A stretch of DNA of 58,714 bases from Cladosporium sp. IMV 00045 (Eukaryota; Ascomycota; Dothideomycetes; Cladosporiales; Cladosporiaceae), in contig MSJI02000016.1 of assembly GCA_001931905.2 (NCBI GenBank), forward strand, positions 1 through 58,714, written 5' to 3'. Positions 42,172 to 56,692 of the stretch are shown here, in pieces. Within the stretch, counting starts at the first letter, position 1; each line of letters starts with the position of its first letter. A program made the position numbers and the translations under genes. Under the pieces are notes generated by a model that saw only the letters and a list, made by a program, of their open reading frames with translations, ran no database searches and was not told the origin of the DNA.

Positions 42172-43781
42172 ATGGTTCGATTTCGTGATCTAGCTGTAAC
42201 AGCCGCAAGCCTGGCCGTTGCCAGCGCTCAGTGTCCCGACTATCTCGACTACGCAGAGACTCCACACGGTCCATTCTCAGAGGGACGATACAACCTCTCC
42301 TACCAAAGACCTGACGAATCGTGTCGCACTTTCAAGTCTTCGATCGTGGAAGACACCGTGAACCGCGTCAAGGGAGACATCTCAGACCCGGACTTGCGCC
42401 GGCTTTTTGAGAACACATACCCGAACACGCTGGACACTGCAATCAGATGGAAGGGCGTTGCTGAAGGCAGTGACGAGGAGCTCACGTTTGTCATCACGGG
42501 CGACATCAACGCCATGTGGCTGCGTGACTCTGCAAACCAGATGCAAAGTTACCTGCCGCTGCTGAACGCCTCGTCGTCTCCCGACTCCATCGCATCATTG
42601 TATCGTGGAGTCATCAATCTCCAGGCTCGATACCTTCTCACATCACCCTACTGCAACTCTTTTCAACCACCCGTGGAGTCTGGAATTGAGCCCGCACCTA
42701 ATCCTTCGGCCAGCGAGGACACCGTTGTCCCGCCATATAACAACCAGTCCGTATTCGAATGTAAATATGAGCTTGATTCGATCGCTTCCTTCTTGGAGGT
42801 ATCGTCGAATTACTGGCAAGCGACCCAAGACACCGAGTTCTTCGGCAAATACAGCTGGCTCTCTGCAGTCGAAGCAGTTCTCAAGGTGGCTGAAGACATG
42901 AGGACGCCAACTTACGGCGAAGATGGCAGAGTCCTCGACTCACCATATTCTTTCACCCGTCTCACTGATCGTGCGACCGAGACTCTCGCCAACGACGGCA
43001 TCGGCAACCCAGTCCAGAACGGCACAGGTCTCATCAGATCCGCCTTCCGACCTTCCGACGACGCGACGATCTACCAGCTCTTCATCCCGGCCAACATGAT
43101 GTTTTCTCGCTACCTTGGGTCTGCCGCCGAGATTGTCTCCGCATTGGGCGGCTCAAACAGCTCCGACCTCGCCAGCCGCATGACAAGCATGTCCAACGAC
43201 CTACGCGACGCCATCGACAAGTACGGCATCGTCGACACCCCCTCGCACGGCAAAATCTACGCCTTCGAGGTCGACGGGTACTTCTCGCAAAACATCATGG
43301 ACGACGCCAACATCCCCTCGCTGCTCTCCGCGCCTTTCCTGGGCTACCTCAACGTCAGCGACCCGGTGTATCAGAACACGCGTGACCTGATCCTCAGCGC
43401 GGGAAATCCGTATTTCATGCGTGGCCCGGTCATCAACGCCATTGGCGGTCCTCATCAGGGTCCCGGCATGGCGTGGCCGATGGCGAGCATTGTGCGGATC
43501 TTCACGAGTGATGACGATGCGGAGATCACGGGCCAGCTGAGGGAGATTGTGAGCTCGACGGATGGGCTGGGGTTGATTCACGAGAGTATCAACTCGTTCA
43601 ATGTTACGGATTGGACGAGACAGTGGTGAGTTTGGATTGTGTCTTTTGAAGTATGAAGACCCATGTGCTGACTTATGAGTGCAGGTTCTCCTGGGCGAAC
43701 GGCTTGTTTGGCCAGATGATTCTCGATCTTGACGATAGGAAGCCACATCTGCTTAAGCAGAGCTTTCAGGGAGATGAATGA
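42172..43781 (+). CDS. Secreted GH125 exo-alpha-1,6-mannosidase (copy A')
   Basis: Exons 42172-43625 and 43685-43781, 516 residues. Exon lengths (1454 and 97) and the split Trp codon equal copy A. The frame is open for 37 codons upstream, but the shared ATG followed by the signal peptide marks the start. I count about five amino-acid differences in exon 1 (for example D for G at position 5, S for R at 18), against many silent ones. Confidence 0.93.
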
Positions 43782-43942
43782 ATGAGTGCTTTACGAGGTT
43801 ATCGAGCTCGGTGGAAGTTTGGTAATTGTTAATGAGATACATGAATCCATACGTGATGTACAAGGTAGTTGGTTCGCTGACACTGCCTGGCCTGCTATTG
43901 TGCAATAATATCAACTGCTCTCATTTCTACTGCAAAGCAGAT

Positions 43943-45824
43943 TTAGTGAGGCGCATCGTCGTCTTGGTCGAAATGTTGGCTGCGGGAAAGAGTTAGCTCA
44001 CGGTGCGACTCTCATCACTTGAACGATAGTAGAACCCACCTGGCAAATGGCGACTTCAGCCTGAGCGCCCTGCCTTTGTAAAACCACCAAATGGGAATGG
44101 GCACAAAAAGCAAGCTCAAGAAAGCCAGCAGAGTACTCGCCCATTGGAAACCCAGACGCTCATACATTTGACGCTGGCTCCTCGTTAGCTGTGATGCCTA
44201 GACAAACGAGTTGGTAACACTTACAGCAAAAAGCGGGAAAACACATCCGACAATGTTGCGAACCAAGATAACACCAGCAAGCGCACTCGCCGAGAAGACC
44301 TGGTAGCTGTCGACGACGTAGTTCAGCACACCAAGAATGACAATGTAGATTCCGGCGCCGAAGAGTGACGATCCAACAATGGGCACAATCCAGTGGATAG
44401 ATCTGTACGACGTCCATGCGAACCAGAAAAGGGAAATAGGAAGCAGGAAAGCGCCGAAGCGTGCCTGCCCCATGCGTGCTTCGGGCACACCTTTGCCGTT
44501 GTTCTGGGCGACGCGTCGGAGGTAGTATCTTTCTTGGAGAGGATAGAAGCAAGCAGCTACCAAGGCACCGATGGCGATGCCGAGGAAGGTCAGTCCTGTT
44601 TGGCCTGTGTTGAAGCCGTGGCCGTCCTCGCTACCGAACACGAGAGGGAAAGACTCGTTGAAGAGGTAGACCACGCCGTAGATGAAACCGTTGTAGGCTG
44701 CTGCTGCCATTGTGATCTCTTCGGTGAAGAGGAAGCGGATTGGTCGAGTCAATTGGACAGCGAACAGCGAGTGGACGCTGCGCTTCTCGCCTTTAGAGTG
44801 AGCGTCTGAAATCCTCTCGGCTGCCGATGCGTAGCCTTCCTTCGCGAGGAACTTGCGAAGCTTCTTCGCTCTCCTCTCGAGGATGGTGGAATGCCTGGTT
44901 TCGGGTAGGAAGATGGGCATCAGGATCCAGATCCCTCCGGTGATCCCCATCAGTGCCCAGAACAGGTTGCGCCAGCCTTCATTCAGGACGAGGTATCCGG
45001 TTATGACCAGCGCCATGGGAGGCGAGAATGTTGACGACAGGCCGTAGACCATCATGGCGTTGCCGCTCTCGTTGCGCTCCCAGACGTCCGAGATGCTGCC
45101 GCCGGTGTTGGTGAGAGGAGCGGATCCGCCGAAGCCTTGGATGAGTCGGCAGATGATCACCATGGGCATGTTGTAGGCGAGTGCAAGTGGGATTTGGAAG
45201 ATGACCAGAATGAACCAGGAGCCGAAGTAGACTGGGCTGCGGCCGAAGTACTCGGATAATGGGGCCAGGAGCATGGGTCCTGCATCGTTGCATTAGGTTC
45301 ACGAGCGGTCGAAGATCTGGGAGACATATTTTCTTACCAATAGCAAAACCCAAGATGTACATCGAAAGACCCACTGTGCCCAACTCAGCGGACGAGTCGA
45401 AGGCAGAGACGATATCATTAGCGGCCGAAGAGTAACCTCCGGCACACAGACATCTATCCAACTGTTAGCGGCATTCTCTGAAGGCTTTCGAGAAATGCAC
45501 CTACGTCAAGAAGTTCAAAAAGCTAGCAAAGCAAGTAATTTGCCACTTTTTGTACTTTGGCCAGTTTCTCGGATTTGTTTTGTCGTCGGGCGCCCAGGTA
45601 AGGAACATAGGCGTTGAGTCGTCTGGATTGGCTTTGACTCTCGCGACGATCTCCTCTTCGGTCAATAACAGACCATTTCTGCCGTCTTTCTCGCCTTCCT
45701 CGATGCGCGTTGGACTTTCATCGCCAGACCCATAGTGGGGAGAATCGAAAGTATCATCTTTCTTCTCCGAGAACGAAGTGTTGGGTCGAGCAGCGTGCTC
45801 GATCTCGGCCATCTTTGACTTCAC
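43943..45824 (-). CDS. DHA1-type MFS exporter (copy A')
   Basis: Exons 45824-45505, 45453-45338, 45279-44225, 44173-44040 and 43979-43943, 553 residues, with exactly the five exon lengths of copy A. Splice ends are GT/AG throughout, with some intron sequence change (acceptor TAG becomes CAG before exon 3). Membrane domains are almost unchanged. The cytosolic N-terminus differs at several positions. Confidence 0.9.
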
Positions 45825-46993
45825 TCAGAGAGGCTGACTTGACAATGGGATTGCAAAAAAGTGCAGACGAGAAGAGAGTGTCGAGGGTGAAACCCGCGTG
45901 AAGAACAGGGCGATTTCTCAGACTCCACACAGGGTCGTTCTCTTGACCCTCACTCTTCGTAAGCAAGCATGGCACTTTTCAGAGACGGCACCCTCACCCG
46001 GCTGGTCTCGTCTCCTATCACGCGTATCTGTCTCAAATACAACCAGGTACGTAACGGGGGAGTTTGGGGCATCTCCATGCTGGGCCCCACAGATCCTGGG
46101 TTGTTGGTTGGAGGGAGCGGATGGAGACGCGATATCTGGTCGGGAAGACCGGGAGGGAATTTGGAAGAAAAGATGTCGGGTCCAACGTCATTTGCGAAAT
46201 ACCGGTCGAGCCGGAAGACCTGACCAGCGTTTGAAGCGGTTATGATATCCGATCGCCACCCGGACACTATGTAGACTTTCTGGTCTTCGCGACGGCGCAT
46301 GTCAACACATAGAGCAAACCAACACCTCTCGTCTCTTACGGTAATTCTACCATGTCGAGCATATCCTGCAAGAAACCCCGTTAGCAGAGACTTCATCCGT
46401 CAAGATGTCGCATTCAAACCCTCACCGGCTCCAACGAAAGAACTGGTTTAGTCTATGTCATCTGTGGAGTTCTAGCGGGTCATCAAAGCTTGACACTGGC
46501 CAAGCTCTGCCGCCCCGGAGGCTTGGGGCTGTAGATCAGAAGCACAGAGCACGTGTGCATTTGTTCCTTCGTGTCTCGTACATAATACTTTTGGGCTTCA
46601 TCAGTCAGAGATTTGAGTCAATCTGCTCTGCTTTACCCGGATACAGGACTTGAGCGTCACTTCATAAACGCCAAGCCCAGGTGTTTGAGCAGAAGGCTGT
46701 CGTCTTTTCTTCCAGGAACATGTTGCACGCGACAATTTCCTGCAGGATCGCAATTGAAGGCGAAGAGGTCATACGATCATAAGCAAAACTGGCATACTTG
46801 CACTATGAAGCGATCGTGACTTTCATCAATGCCAGTTGACCGGCCCTCAAAGAAGTCAAGATTCAGACACGAACACGCATTAATAATCATCTCCTCCCAA
46901 GCCAGGTTTGAGTCAACAGAAGTCGCCTCTGAGGCATCTCAGGACACAAGCCTGAAAACCCATAGATGACATCTTCCAGGGTCAAAAGACCGT
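45825..46993. other. Intergenic region, MFS promoter and xylanase 3' end (A')
   Basis: 1.17 kb, collinear with 20220-21412. About 46400-46870 is particularly well conserved. No supportable gene. Confidence 0.4.
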
Positions 46994-49521
<2,528 letters not shown>

Positions 49522-49592
49522 GCCCACTCCCCGAATCGAACGAGGGATCTTGTCATTACGAGTGACACGCTGTACCACTAAGCCAAGCGGGC
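49522..49592 (-). tRNA. tRNA-Thr(CGT), intronless (copy A')
   Basis: Seventy-one bases fold cleanly: acceptor GCCCGCT with AGTGGGC (one G-T pair), anticodon stem TGTCA/TGACA, loop CTCGTAA with anticodon CGT, T-arm CCTCG-TTCGATT-CGGGG. A long T-run directly downstream on the minus strand is a strong Pol III terminator. D-arm through anticodon is identical to copy A, but acceptor and T stems differ at many paired positions. Confidence 0.85.
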
Positions 49593-50288
49593 GAATTTTG
49601 GATTGGTCGAGCTCTGGAGCTTGATGACATCATGCGTCAAATCAAAAAATATATAGACTTTTAAATTAGCGAAAACTATCGCCATTCACTGCTCACCACT
49701 ACATCAATTCACTGCTATATCAGATCACAATTCACTGTTTGCCACTGCGCCATTGTGAACTTCACTGCTCCCTAGATATCACTCTTCAAATATCGCTCCT
49801 CCCTATGTATCAGATGTCTTGTTGCTTCAGCCTCGAACGAATCTTCCAATCCATCGGGTGCCTTTTGCTCTTTAGCAATCGCTCGTGAAGTTCAGTGTTT
49901 GCTCTCAATAATAAATCAATGAGAGAAGAAACGACTCAAAAATCCTCCGAGTAAGGTACTCGAAACGGTTTACAATGGAGTTTACGATGGACTAGATGTG
50001 ATCACTTTGCTCTCAGAATCAAGGCCATAGAATCATACCAAAGCGAACTGTGTCAAGCTCCAGGTTTCTATACACATACAACCCACCCAGGTCCCTAATC
50101 GATCTGATCCAAATCGAATAATCCCCATACTCACCCTCCTCATCCCCCTCACTCGCCTCACCCTCCTCACTCTCCAAATTCTCCTCGCTCTGTGCAACCT
50201 CCTCATTCTCCTCACTTTCATCACCCATCACCATCCCATCTACACCAATCAACCTCCTCCCAAGCTCAATTTGCACCCTGTGCGCAAG
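49593..50288. other. Intergenic region with remnant 3' end of the acidic hypothetical gene (A')
   Basis: About 50100-50288 encodes, in one minus-strand frame, QIELGRRL and an acidic Glu-rich tail matching the C-terminus of the copy-A protein. It is cut off from the rest by a stop codon at 50289-50291. The remaining 500 bases show no gene and are rich in ATCACTGC-like short repeats near 49680-49760. Confidence 0.45.
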
Positions 50289-51390
50289 TCAATGCAGTCC
50301 AGCCGAAGACATCGCTCGCAGTTCAGAATCAGGCAGTCCTGCTGGTGCGGGTTTGGGGGATCGAATGGCTATTCCAGCTTCATTTTCTGTGATGGTGGAC
50401 GTTGCGCCGGAAGACTGAGAGCGAGTGCGTCGGTTGGTGGGGTTTGGTTCGCGCTCGCTTGATTCCTGAGTTGAAGTCTTGGTCTGGGCTCGGGGAACTG
50501 GAGGACTGGGGTCTTCGTGAAGTTGAGGGTTCTTCAGCAGAAACTCGATGCCGCAGGTAAGTGGGTTTTGGGGACTCATTTTCCGTGGTTTGATCGAAGG
50601 ATATTTCACCATCCAAGCATTCTTGAGGATCGGCCATTAAATCTTCGTCCGACCCAGAACTCGAATCTTCAATCTCGCTCACATTCAGAAAAAAATCATG
50701 CAATTCAAACGACGGCCCAGGAGCGATTATATCAACAGTGCCGAATGATGTTACCAGTTCAGCCTTACGAACTGATTCGCGAGCGGCGTCTAAGTCTTGC
50801 AAAAACTGTGAGGCGCGGACTGCACGACATTGACGCTCAGCATTGAAGCCACCGCTGCGAGACTTGCAAGTCTACCTACGTAGTTCCTGCACACCCTGGA
50901 CATGCGCCATGGGAGCAATGGGAGCTGTCCATTGGCTGCCAGGGGTCTGTTCGGGGTTCGTTGTGGGAGGTTGTGGGACTTTCCCTTCCTCTTGGATGTC
51001 TAGGGGGACGGTGATCCAGTCGTTGAAATCGAGGTTGCTGGCTTCGGAGTGTTCTTCGGAGGCTGGAAGACCAGAGGGGGATGGTTGGGGCTTTTCCCCA
51101 GTTGAGGGAGGATTGTCGTCTTCCTCGGTTCGTTCCTCGTCGTTGGGTGAGGAAGTATTCTCGTCTTCTTCGGCTCGTTTCTCTTCTGCCTTCGCTTTCC
51201 TGCGTTCGAGATGTCCACGGCTGTCTCTCTTCTTCCTGGAAGGCTGTTCTTCGTTTTCCGCCTCGTTCGACGCGAGCGGATCTTCGAGAACCGAATGTGA
51301 TCGCTTTCCAAGGGAGAAGTTTCTCTGGCTGCTTGGTGTCGCATTTGTGGAGCCATGTCGATCCTGTTGGATGCGTTGCGTGGAATCCAA
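50289..51390 (-). pseudogene. Acidic hypothetical protein gene, disrupted (copy A')
   Basis: Counterpart of 24552-25789. Three changes break it. First, one base is missing near 51316, so the ancestral start (MAPQMRHQAARETS at 51356) is out of frame with the body; another ATG at 51390 reaches it. Second, one extra base near 50565 shifts the frame before the TCGIEFLLKN segment. Third, the Trp of LHWLAHR is TGA at 50289-50291. The intron is retained (50880 donor side, 50819 acceptor side). Using the 51390 start, a 316-residue product ending at 50380 is still possible. I call it a decaying or altered gene, with sequencing error as the alternative for the single-base changes. Confidence 0.65.
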
Positions 51391-53996
51391 GGTCTGCGAC
51401 TATGGATTGATTTGGCTTAATGATATTCGGTAGAGATGCGTTGGCTCATTGTGTCTATATCTAGTCATCATGGCGGCCATTGGATTCTCAAGAGGTCGTA
51501 TGCCATGCTGCCAATTGGCAGGCGCATCAACTTCGCATTGACGGTGGAAGGCATATCTGGACGTCAGTCCTAAGGCAAGAGTGATGTATCACAAGTGAGA
51601 ATCAAAACGTTGACAGTCATGAGGTTGCTGTCCATATGGTTGCATGTGACATGTTGCCTCCCAGCCTGCAACACCTCAATGCACTCACCCTCCAGCTCTG
51701 CATTCCCGACAATCCTGGAGTTGTGAGAGCGACTATGCGATCAATACACAAGAATCTCGTACCCCGTTCCAGACTCCCACTCACACCACAGCAAATTCGA
51801 GATGTAGATCAGACAAGAGATCCAGCCAGCCACCTTCCGCAAAGCACACAACCAACTCTAGCCAGACTTCACACGCACATTATTACTCCGCATCCGCATC
51901 CTTCGCCTTGGTACCTCGCAGATCTCGACTGACCTTGGAAGTCAAAAGAAACTTTCGTAGACCCTTCCAGTCCTGTACTGTCAGATCTACCGCCAAACAC
52001 CATACAACAAAATCCTACCCTGCAGAGATTCGTTCTGGAAGTCATCGCTCATCCATGGTAACTTAGTGAGGTAGGGTAGAAGGAGCGTAAGCTTCAGGTA
52101 CGCATTATTAGACGAGACCGGCTTTATCGTTCAGCTAATGCAGCCATCTGCCGACTGGGATGTGTGCATGCATGCATGACGGCCGGGCTGCTGTTGTGGT
52201 GCCTGTCGCATGGCGGTGCATGTACATGTATGCTTACATGGTCTTTCGCATTGCGGTGTTGTCAGCTTTGCATGAGAATCGAGAATCTGCCCTGACGTGA
52301 GGGGAGGGAGGGGTGCATCTCAACAATGTCGTGATGACGGGAGAGAGCGCATTAGGTACTCAATTACTGTTTCGCAAGTCTCGATCAAGAATCGTGTCTA
52401 GACAATTCGATCTGCGAATTACTGAAATCACATATCACGATGTACACGTACAGAGACAACAGGCCGCGATGCTTTATTACCTAGGTTCACAGCTGCCATG
52501 GCGACCGACTTCCTTCCACTCAGACGAAGCCCGAATCAACAGTAGTAGTAGTGTCTGACAAGCAGCCTGACAGGACAGGCACAGCACATCGGCATATCGT
52601 CACGGCACATGCACAACGATCAAGCCCCAAGACCCAAATTTCCCATCCGGCCAACGGCGCGGAAAGGGCGTGCGCTGGCGGCCAGACGGGTCTGCGGCTC
52701 CGCAAGCCACAGAGTCAGCGACGCAGCAGCAGCGGCAGCAGCCCCCAACTGTTCTGCTTGCGGTGGGCGGGCGGGAGGCATGTTTGGTTGTGAAGCTGTG
52801 CGAAACGCCCAGGCGGAGGGAGGCGCGGCGTGGGAACATGAAGGGGATGGTGAGGAGAGGGGAGGGTTTGGGAGGTGGGCTAAGGCGCGGCATGGCGCGA
52901 GAGGAGGCCTTGGGAGATGTGTGTGTGAGAGTGAGTGGTGTGGTATGAAACTTTCTGTGCATGATTTTTCTTGCTGGGCGAGCCTGGGCTAGAATGGCGA
53001 GAACTAATTAATGATGACTGTGAGAGGAGGATTATTGGAGTAGAAAAGGCCCGGAAAAGCCAGAAGAGAGCAATCAAAAATTGGGTTGATGGCATTGTGG
53101 AGGGTACCATCGGGCACATCCATCGCGGTTCCCACGTGGTGATCATGTTCATCATGCCTTCTCGTTCCCGCTTCCCGCTTGTGTGAGGTTTGTGAGAGGC
53201 TGGAGGTTTCACCTACGGCGCGTCTTGGGGTGAAGTTTATCGGAGAATAGGAAATGAAGAGGTGTGGAATTGTGATTGTCTGTGTAGTGTGAATAATGAT
53301 TTTGTTTGGTGGGACATGTGCCTGATGTGCCTGGTGAATTATTTGATCTGATTGTGAATTATGTCTGGGGAACAGGGGTTGAATAGCACAATACCATTCC
53401 AATCCCCCCCATACAACAATAATGTCAATCATCACATGCTTTGAAGGATGAACGCTCAGAACAATGGACCATCAATGCGAATGGGTGCATGTTCATCAAG
53501 TGTTCCTCTCTCAAATCGCCCGCCGATCATTCTCCTTCGCAACGGCGCGGCTAACCCATGCATGGTCTAGCATTTCATTTCGGTTAACGGGATCCTGTGG
53601 ATTTTGCCGTAGCGCCAACACCAGCGCCAGGGGAGAGCCTGCGCGTCGTTCGTTGGCTGGCTGCGCTGTAGTCCTGTCGACCGCCTCTCACACCCCAAAA
53701 CCTCCCAATCCGCCCCCGTCGTCGTTGTTTCCCGCCCTTTCTCTTTTCGCTTCTTCGTCGTTCAACCTCGTCGTCGTCAATCCTCACCACAGTCGGTCTT
53801 TAACGCACCTTCGCGGTGTTTGCCAGTCGCTCTCTCCCCCGACAAGCGTTGTACGCCAGTCACCACTATCTCTTAAACAACAAGCCAGCCCCTTGCGTGG
53901 CCCAGCAACGACACAACTTTCTTCCGCGAAAACATTGAAACTATACCCCCAGTAGCCTTGCTTCCCGGCGCAATCGCGATTTTACGATCATCCAAA
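51391..53996. other. Long intergenic region and TOS1 upstream/leader (A')
   Basis: 2.6 kb without a supportable gene, collinear with 25790-28130 up to 53798. The last 200 bases before the TOS1 ATG are unique because block A ends at the gap. The leader is CT/CG-rich. Short upstream ATGs are present (for example 53464), and their effect is unknown. Confidence 0.45.
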
Positions 53997-55480
53997 ATGA
54001 AGCAATTTATCGGCGCAGCAGCAGCGCTGCTCTACACCTCCGCCTCCGCCTCGCAGCTCGAGGCCCGCGGTCTCTGCGACAACGCCGTCAACGATGGCGG
54101 CAACTGGTACTGCTCCATGGTCGAGGCCATCACCTACAACGGTGTTGGTGGCGAGAACAAGTACAACAAGATCACCAAGATGGACGGCGACTCTGGCTCT
54201 TGCGAGAGCACTCCCTTCGGTTACTCTGGCTCCATGAGCCCTCTTGACGAGGAGGTACGCATTCCGCCAAAGCGCCTGCCACGCGTAGACGCGACATTGC
54301 ATTACAATTCAATCGATCCTAACAATCCTCCCAGGTCTCCATCCACGTCCGTGGTCCCGCCAAGCTGAAGCAGTTCGCCGTCTACACTCCCGGCAACTCT
54401 TCCTCCTCCGAGAACAAGGTCCGCCGTAGCGCCACCGCCCGTCGCCACGCCCACGCTCACGCCCACGCCCACAAGCGTGAGGCCGACGCCGCTCTCGGCG
54501 ACATGGTCTACGCCACCATCGACGGCAAGGCCGTCAGCTGGGCCAACGACTACTCCGGCGAGAAGACCGCCAGCCCCGACGCTGCCACCACTTCCGCCCC
54601 TGTCCAGAACAAGGCCTACGACGCTGGCTCTGACTCCAGCTCCGCGCCCGCCACCACCTCCGCGCCGTCTTCTTCTTCTTCCTCCGGCTCTTCTGGCAGC
54701 GACATCATTGACAGCATCTTTGGTGGCTCCTCCTCCGGTGGCGACTGGGGTCGTCAAGCCTACTACAACGCCGGCAAGGGCGACGCCGACGGCCTCGTCT
54801 TCCTGAACCACAACGGTGGCTCCGGCTCCGGCGTCTTCGACTACTCCTTCGGCAACTCCCTCTCGTACGCCCGCGCCGACGGCAAGGGCGGCAGCTCTTC
54901 CCCCGAGGTCCTCGACGACTGCGAGCTCGCGTCCGAGGACGAGATCATCATCATGACTGACAAGGAGTGCGAGGGCGACTCGTGCGGCTACAGCCGTCCC
55001 GGCACCGTCGCCCACCACGGTTTCGCCGGCGCCAACAAGGCTTTCTTCTTCGAGTTCCAAATGCCCGACGACGGCCAGCAGGGCGCCAGCAAGTACGACC
55101 CGGTCAACATGCCCGCCATCTGGATGCTCAACGCTCAAATCCCCCGCACCCTCCAGTACGGCAACGCGGAGTGCTCGTGCTGGACCTCGGGCTGCGGCGA
55201 GTTCGACATCTTCGAGGTCCTCGCCCCCGGCGACAAGCGCATGAAGTCCACCCTGCACGGCAACAACCAGGGCGGTTCCTCCGACTACTTCGACCGCCCC
55301 TGCGACAACACCATCAAGGCCGCCATGGTCATGATGGACAACGACATCCACATCAAGATCCTCGACGACAGCTACGAGTTCGGCTCGTCCATGGACTCCG
55401 CTGCCATCGACGACATTGTTGGCAACAAGGGCTTGCTCGAGAAGCTGACTTCCGTCTTCGACCTCAGCGGTCACAACTGA
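53997..55480 (+). CDS. TOS1: TOS1-type secreted cell-wall glucanase-like protein, single copy
   Basis: Exons 53997-54254 and 54335-55480, 467 residues. The intron is phase 0, donor GTACGC, acceptor CCCAG. Residues 1-19 are a signal peptide. The N-terminal domain (about 25-110; CDNAVNDGGNWYCSMVEAITY) is DUF2403. A histidine-alanine repeat (HAHAHAHAH) and KR site lie at 124-134, then a Ser/Thr/Ala linker at 163-220. The C-terminal DUF2401 domain (about 223-460) begins WGRQAYYN and GLVFLNHNGGSGSGVFDY. It carries E375-F-D377-I-F-E380 in CGEFDIFEVL, the ExDxxE pattern of clan GH16-like glucanases. No hydrophobic GPI signal at the C-terminus. Yeast Tos1 is a covalently linked wall protein. Enzyme activity here is inferred from the motif. 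Confidence 0.88.
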
Positions 55481-56692
55481 GCGACTCTCGCTCGCGCTGG
55501 ATGAAGTGTCGGTGATGTGATGGCTTGGATGTTTTTTCGTTGTCCTTTGGATCGGACCATATAACCTCTTTTCTCTCTCGTATTGCCTCTTTTTCTCTCT
55601 TACGCAGTTCTTTTAAACATCTTATCGGAGCTTATGTTCTTTACATCTCATGTTACCTCTTGCTTACGACTTTTCGTCTCTCGTCTGTTCTGTGTTTTTG
55701 GCATCGACGCGCTGTTCGTCGCTGAGTCATGGTTCTTGTTCTGCGTTTGATGATGGCGGTGCGACTGGGGCTGGCTGGACTAGACTGGGGCGATGTGAAG
55801 GAAGCGAAGCGAATCATTCGCGTGGTATTCATTTGGATTCAATATTCTGGATGACGGAATTACTTCGAGGGCTTACTTTTTTGCAAGTCGGCAAATTTGG
55901 GGTTGTTTGTCCGCACGTAGCTTTCGTCTTTGTACATGGCTTTTTCCAGTTCGGTCACATTGTCATGGTTGTCTCCGTTGGTTTGTGTTCGTGTGCCGAG
56001 TGATGTGATACTGTTCTTTTTCTGTCAGGTGTGATATTCGACATCTATCACGTCCTCTGCATAACGACGCCGTCTGACGAGACCTCGCTACTTATTATTG
56101 GTATTTAATCATGGCGCAAGGTAAAGACTTCTCGAAGAGGAAACACTTCCCGTGCGATGGAGCGTATCTGCACGCGCGAGTTGGGTGAGAGGTGTGGGGA
56201 CTGGAGAGGCAGAGAGCGAAGTCTGGGGGCGAATTGGTGTCCGTCAGTTTTTTGCCGAGGCTGGCGGCTGGGGAAGACACAGGCCGAGCGAGTGTGTGTG
56301 TGTGTGTGTGTGTGTGTGCAAGTCGAAGGTTTCGGTCGCAGGCAAAAGTGTAATCAACATCTCTCACTGTACACTCGCCACACACCTCGTCGTCGCTGTC
56401 GAATCTGCTGTATTGTTTACCTCACAATTTCTGCCTTTCAACCCACGCGCCCGCTCGACCGCCACCGCCATCGCCGACAGCGGCTTCAAGTTCACATCAG
56501 CAGCGCCCGGCTGGCTGTGCCCTTTTCCACTCATCCATCCATCGCTGACGGCATCGCCAAACCGACCCCCGACCGCGACACGGAAGACCGACCTCGAAAG
56601 AGCAAGTCGCTCGGCACATCCCAGCGGCGTCGCGCGCAACTGCGCTGTTGGAAACTGTCTAGAGAATCACCCCATCTGATACCTCCCGTATC
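55481..56692. other. Intergenic region between TOS1 and PEX13, with GT microsatellite
   Basis: 1.2 kb with no gene. The first 250 bases are T-rich 3' flank of TOS1. A (GT)n microsatellite of about 13 units runs from 56292 to 56318. The 250 bases before PEX13 are C-rich, like a fungal promoter and leader. Confidence 0.5.

Noticed and set aside
54302..55474. 390-residue minus-strand frame opposite TOS1
   Set aside because: Val/Gly/Ala-rich antisense shadow caused by strong codon bias in TOS1.
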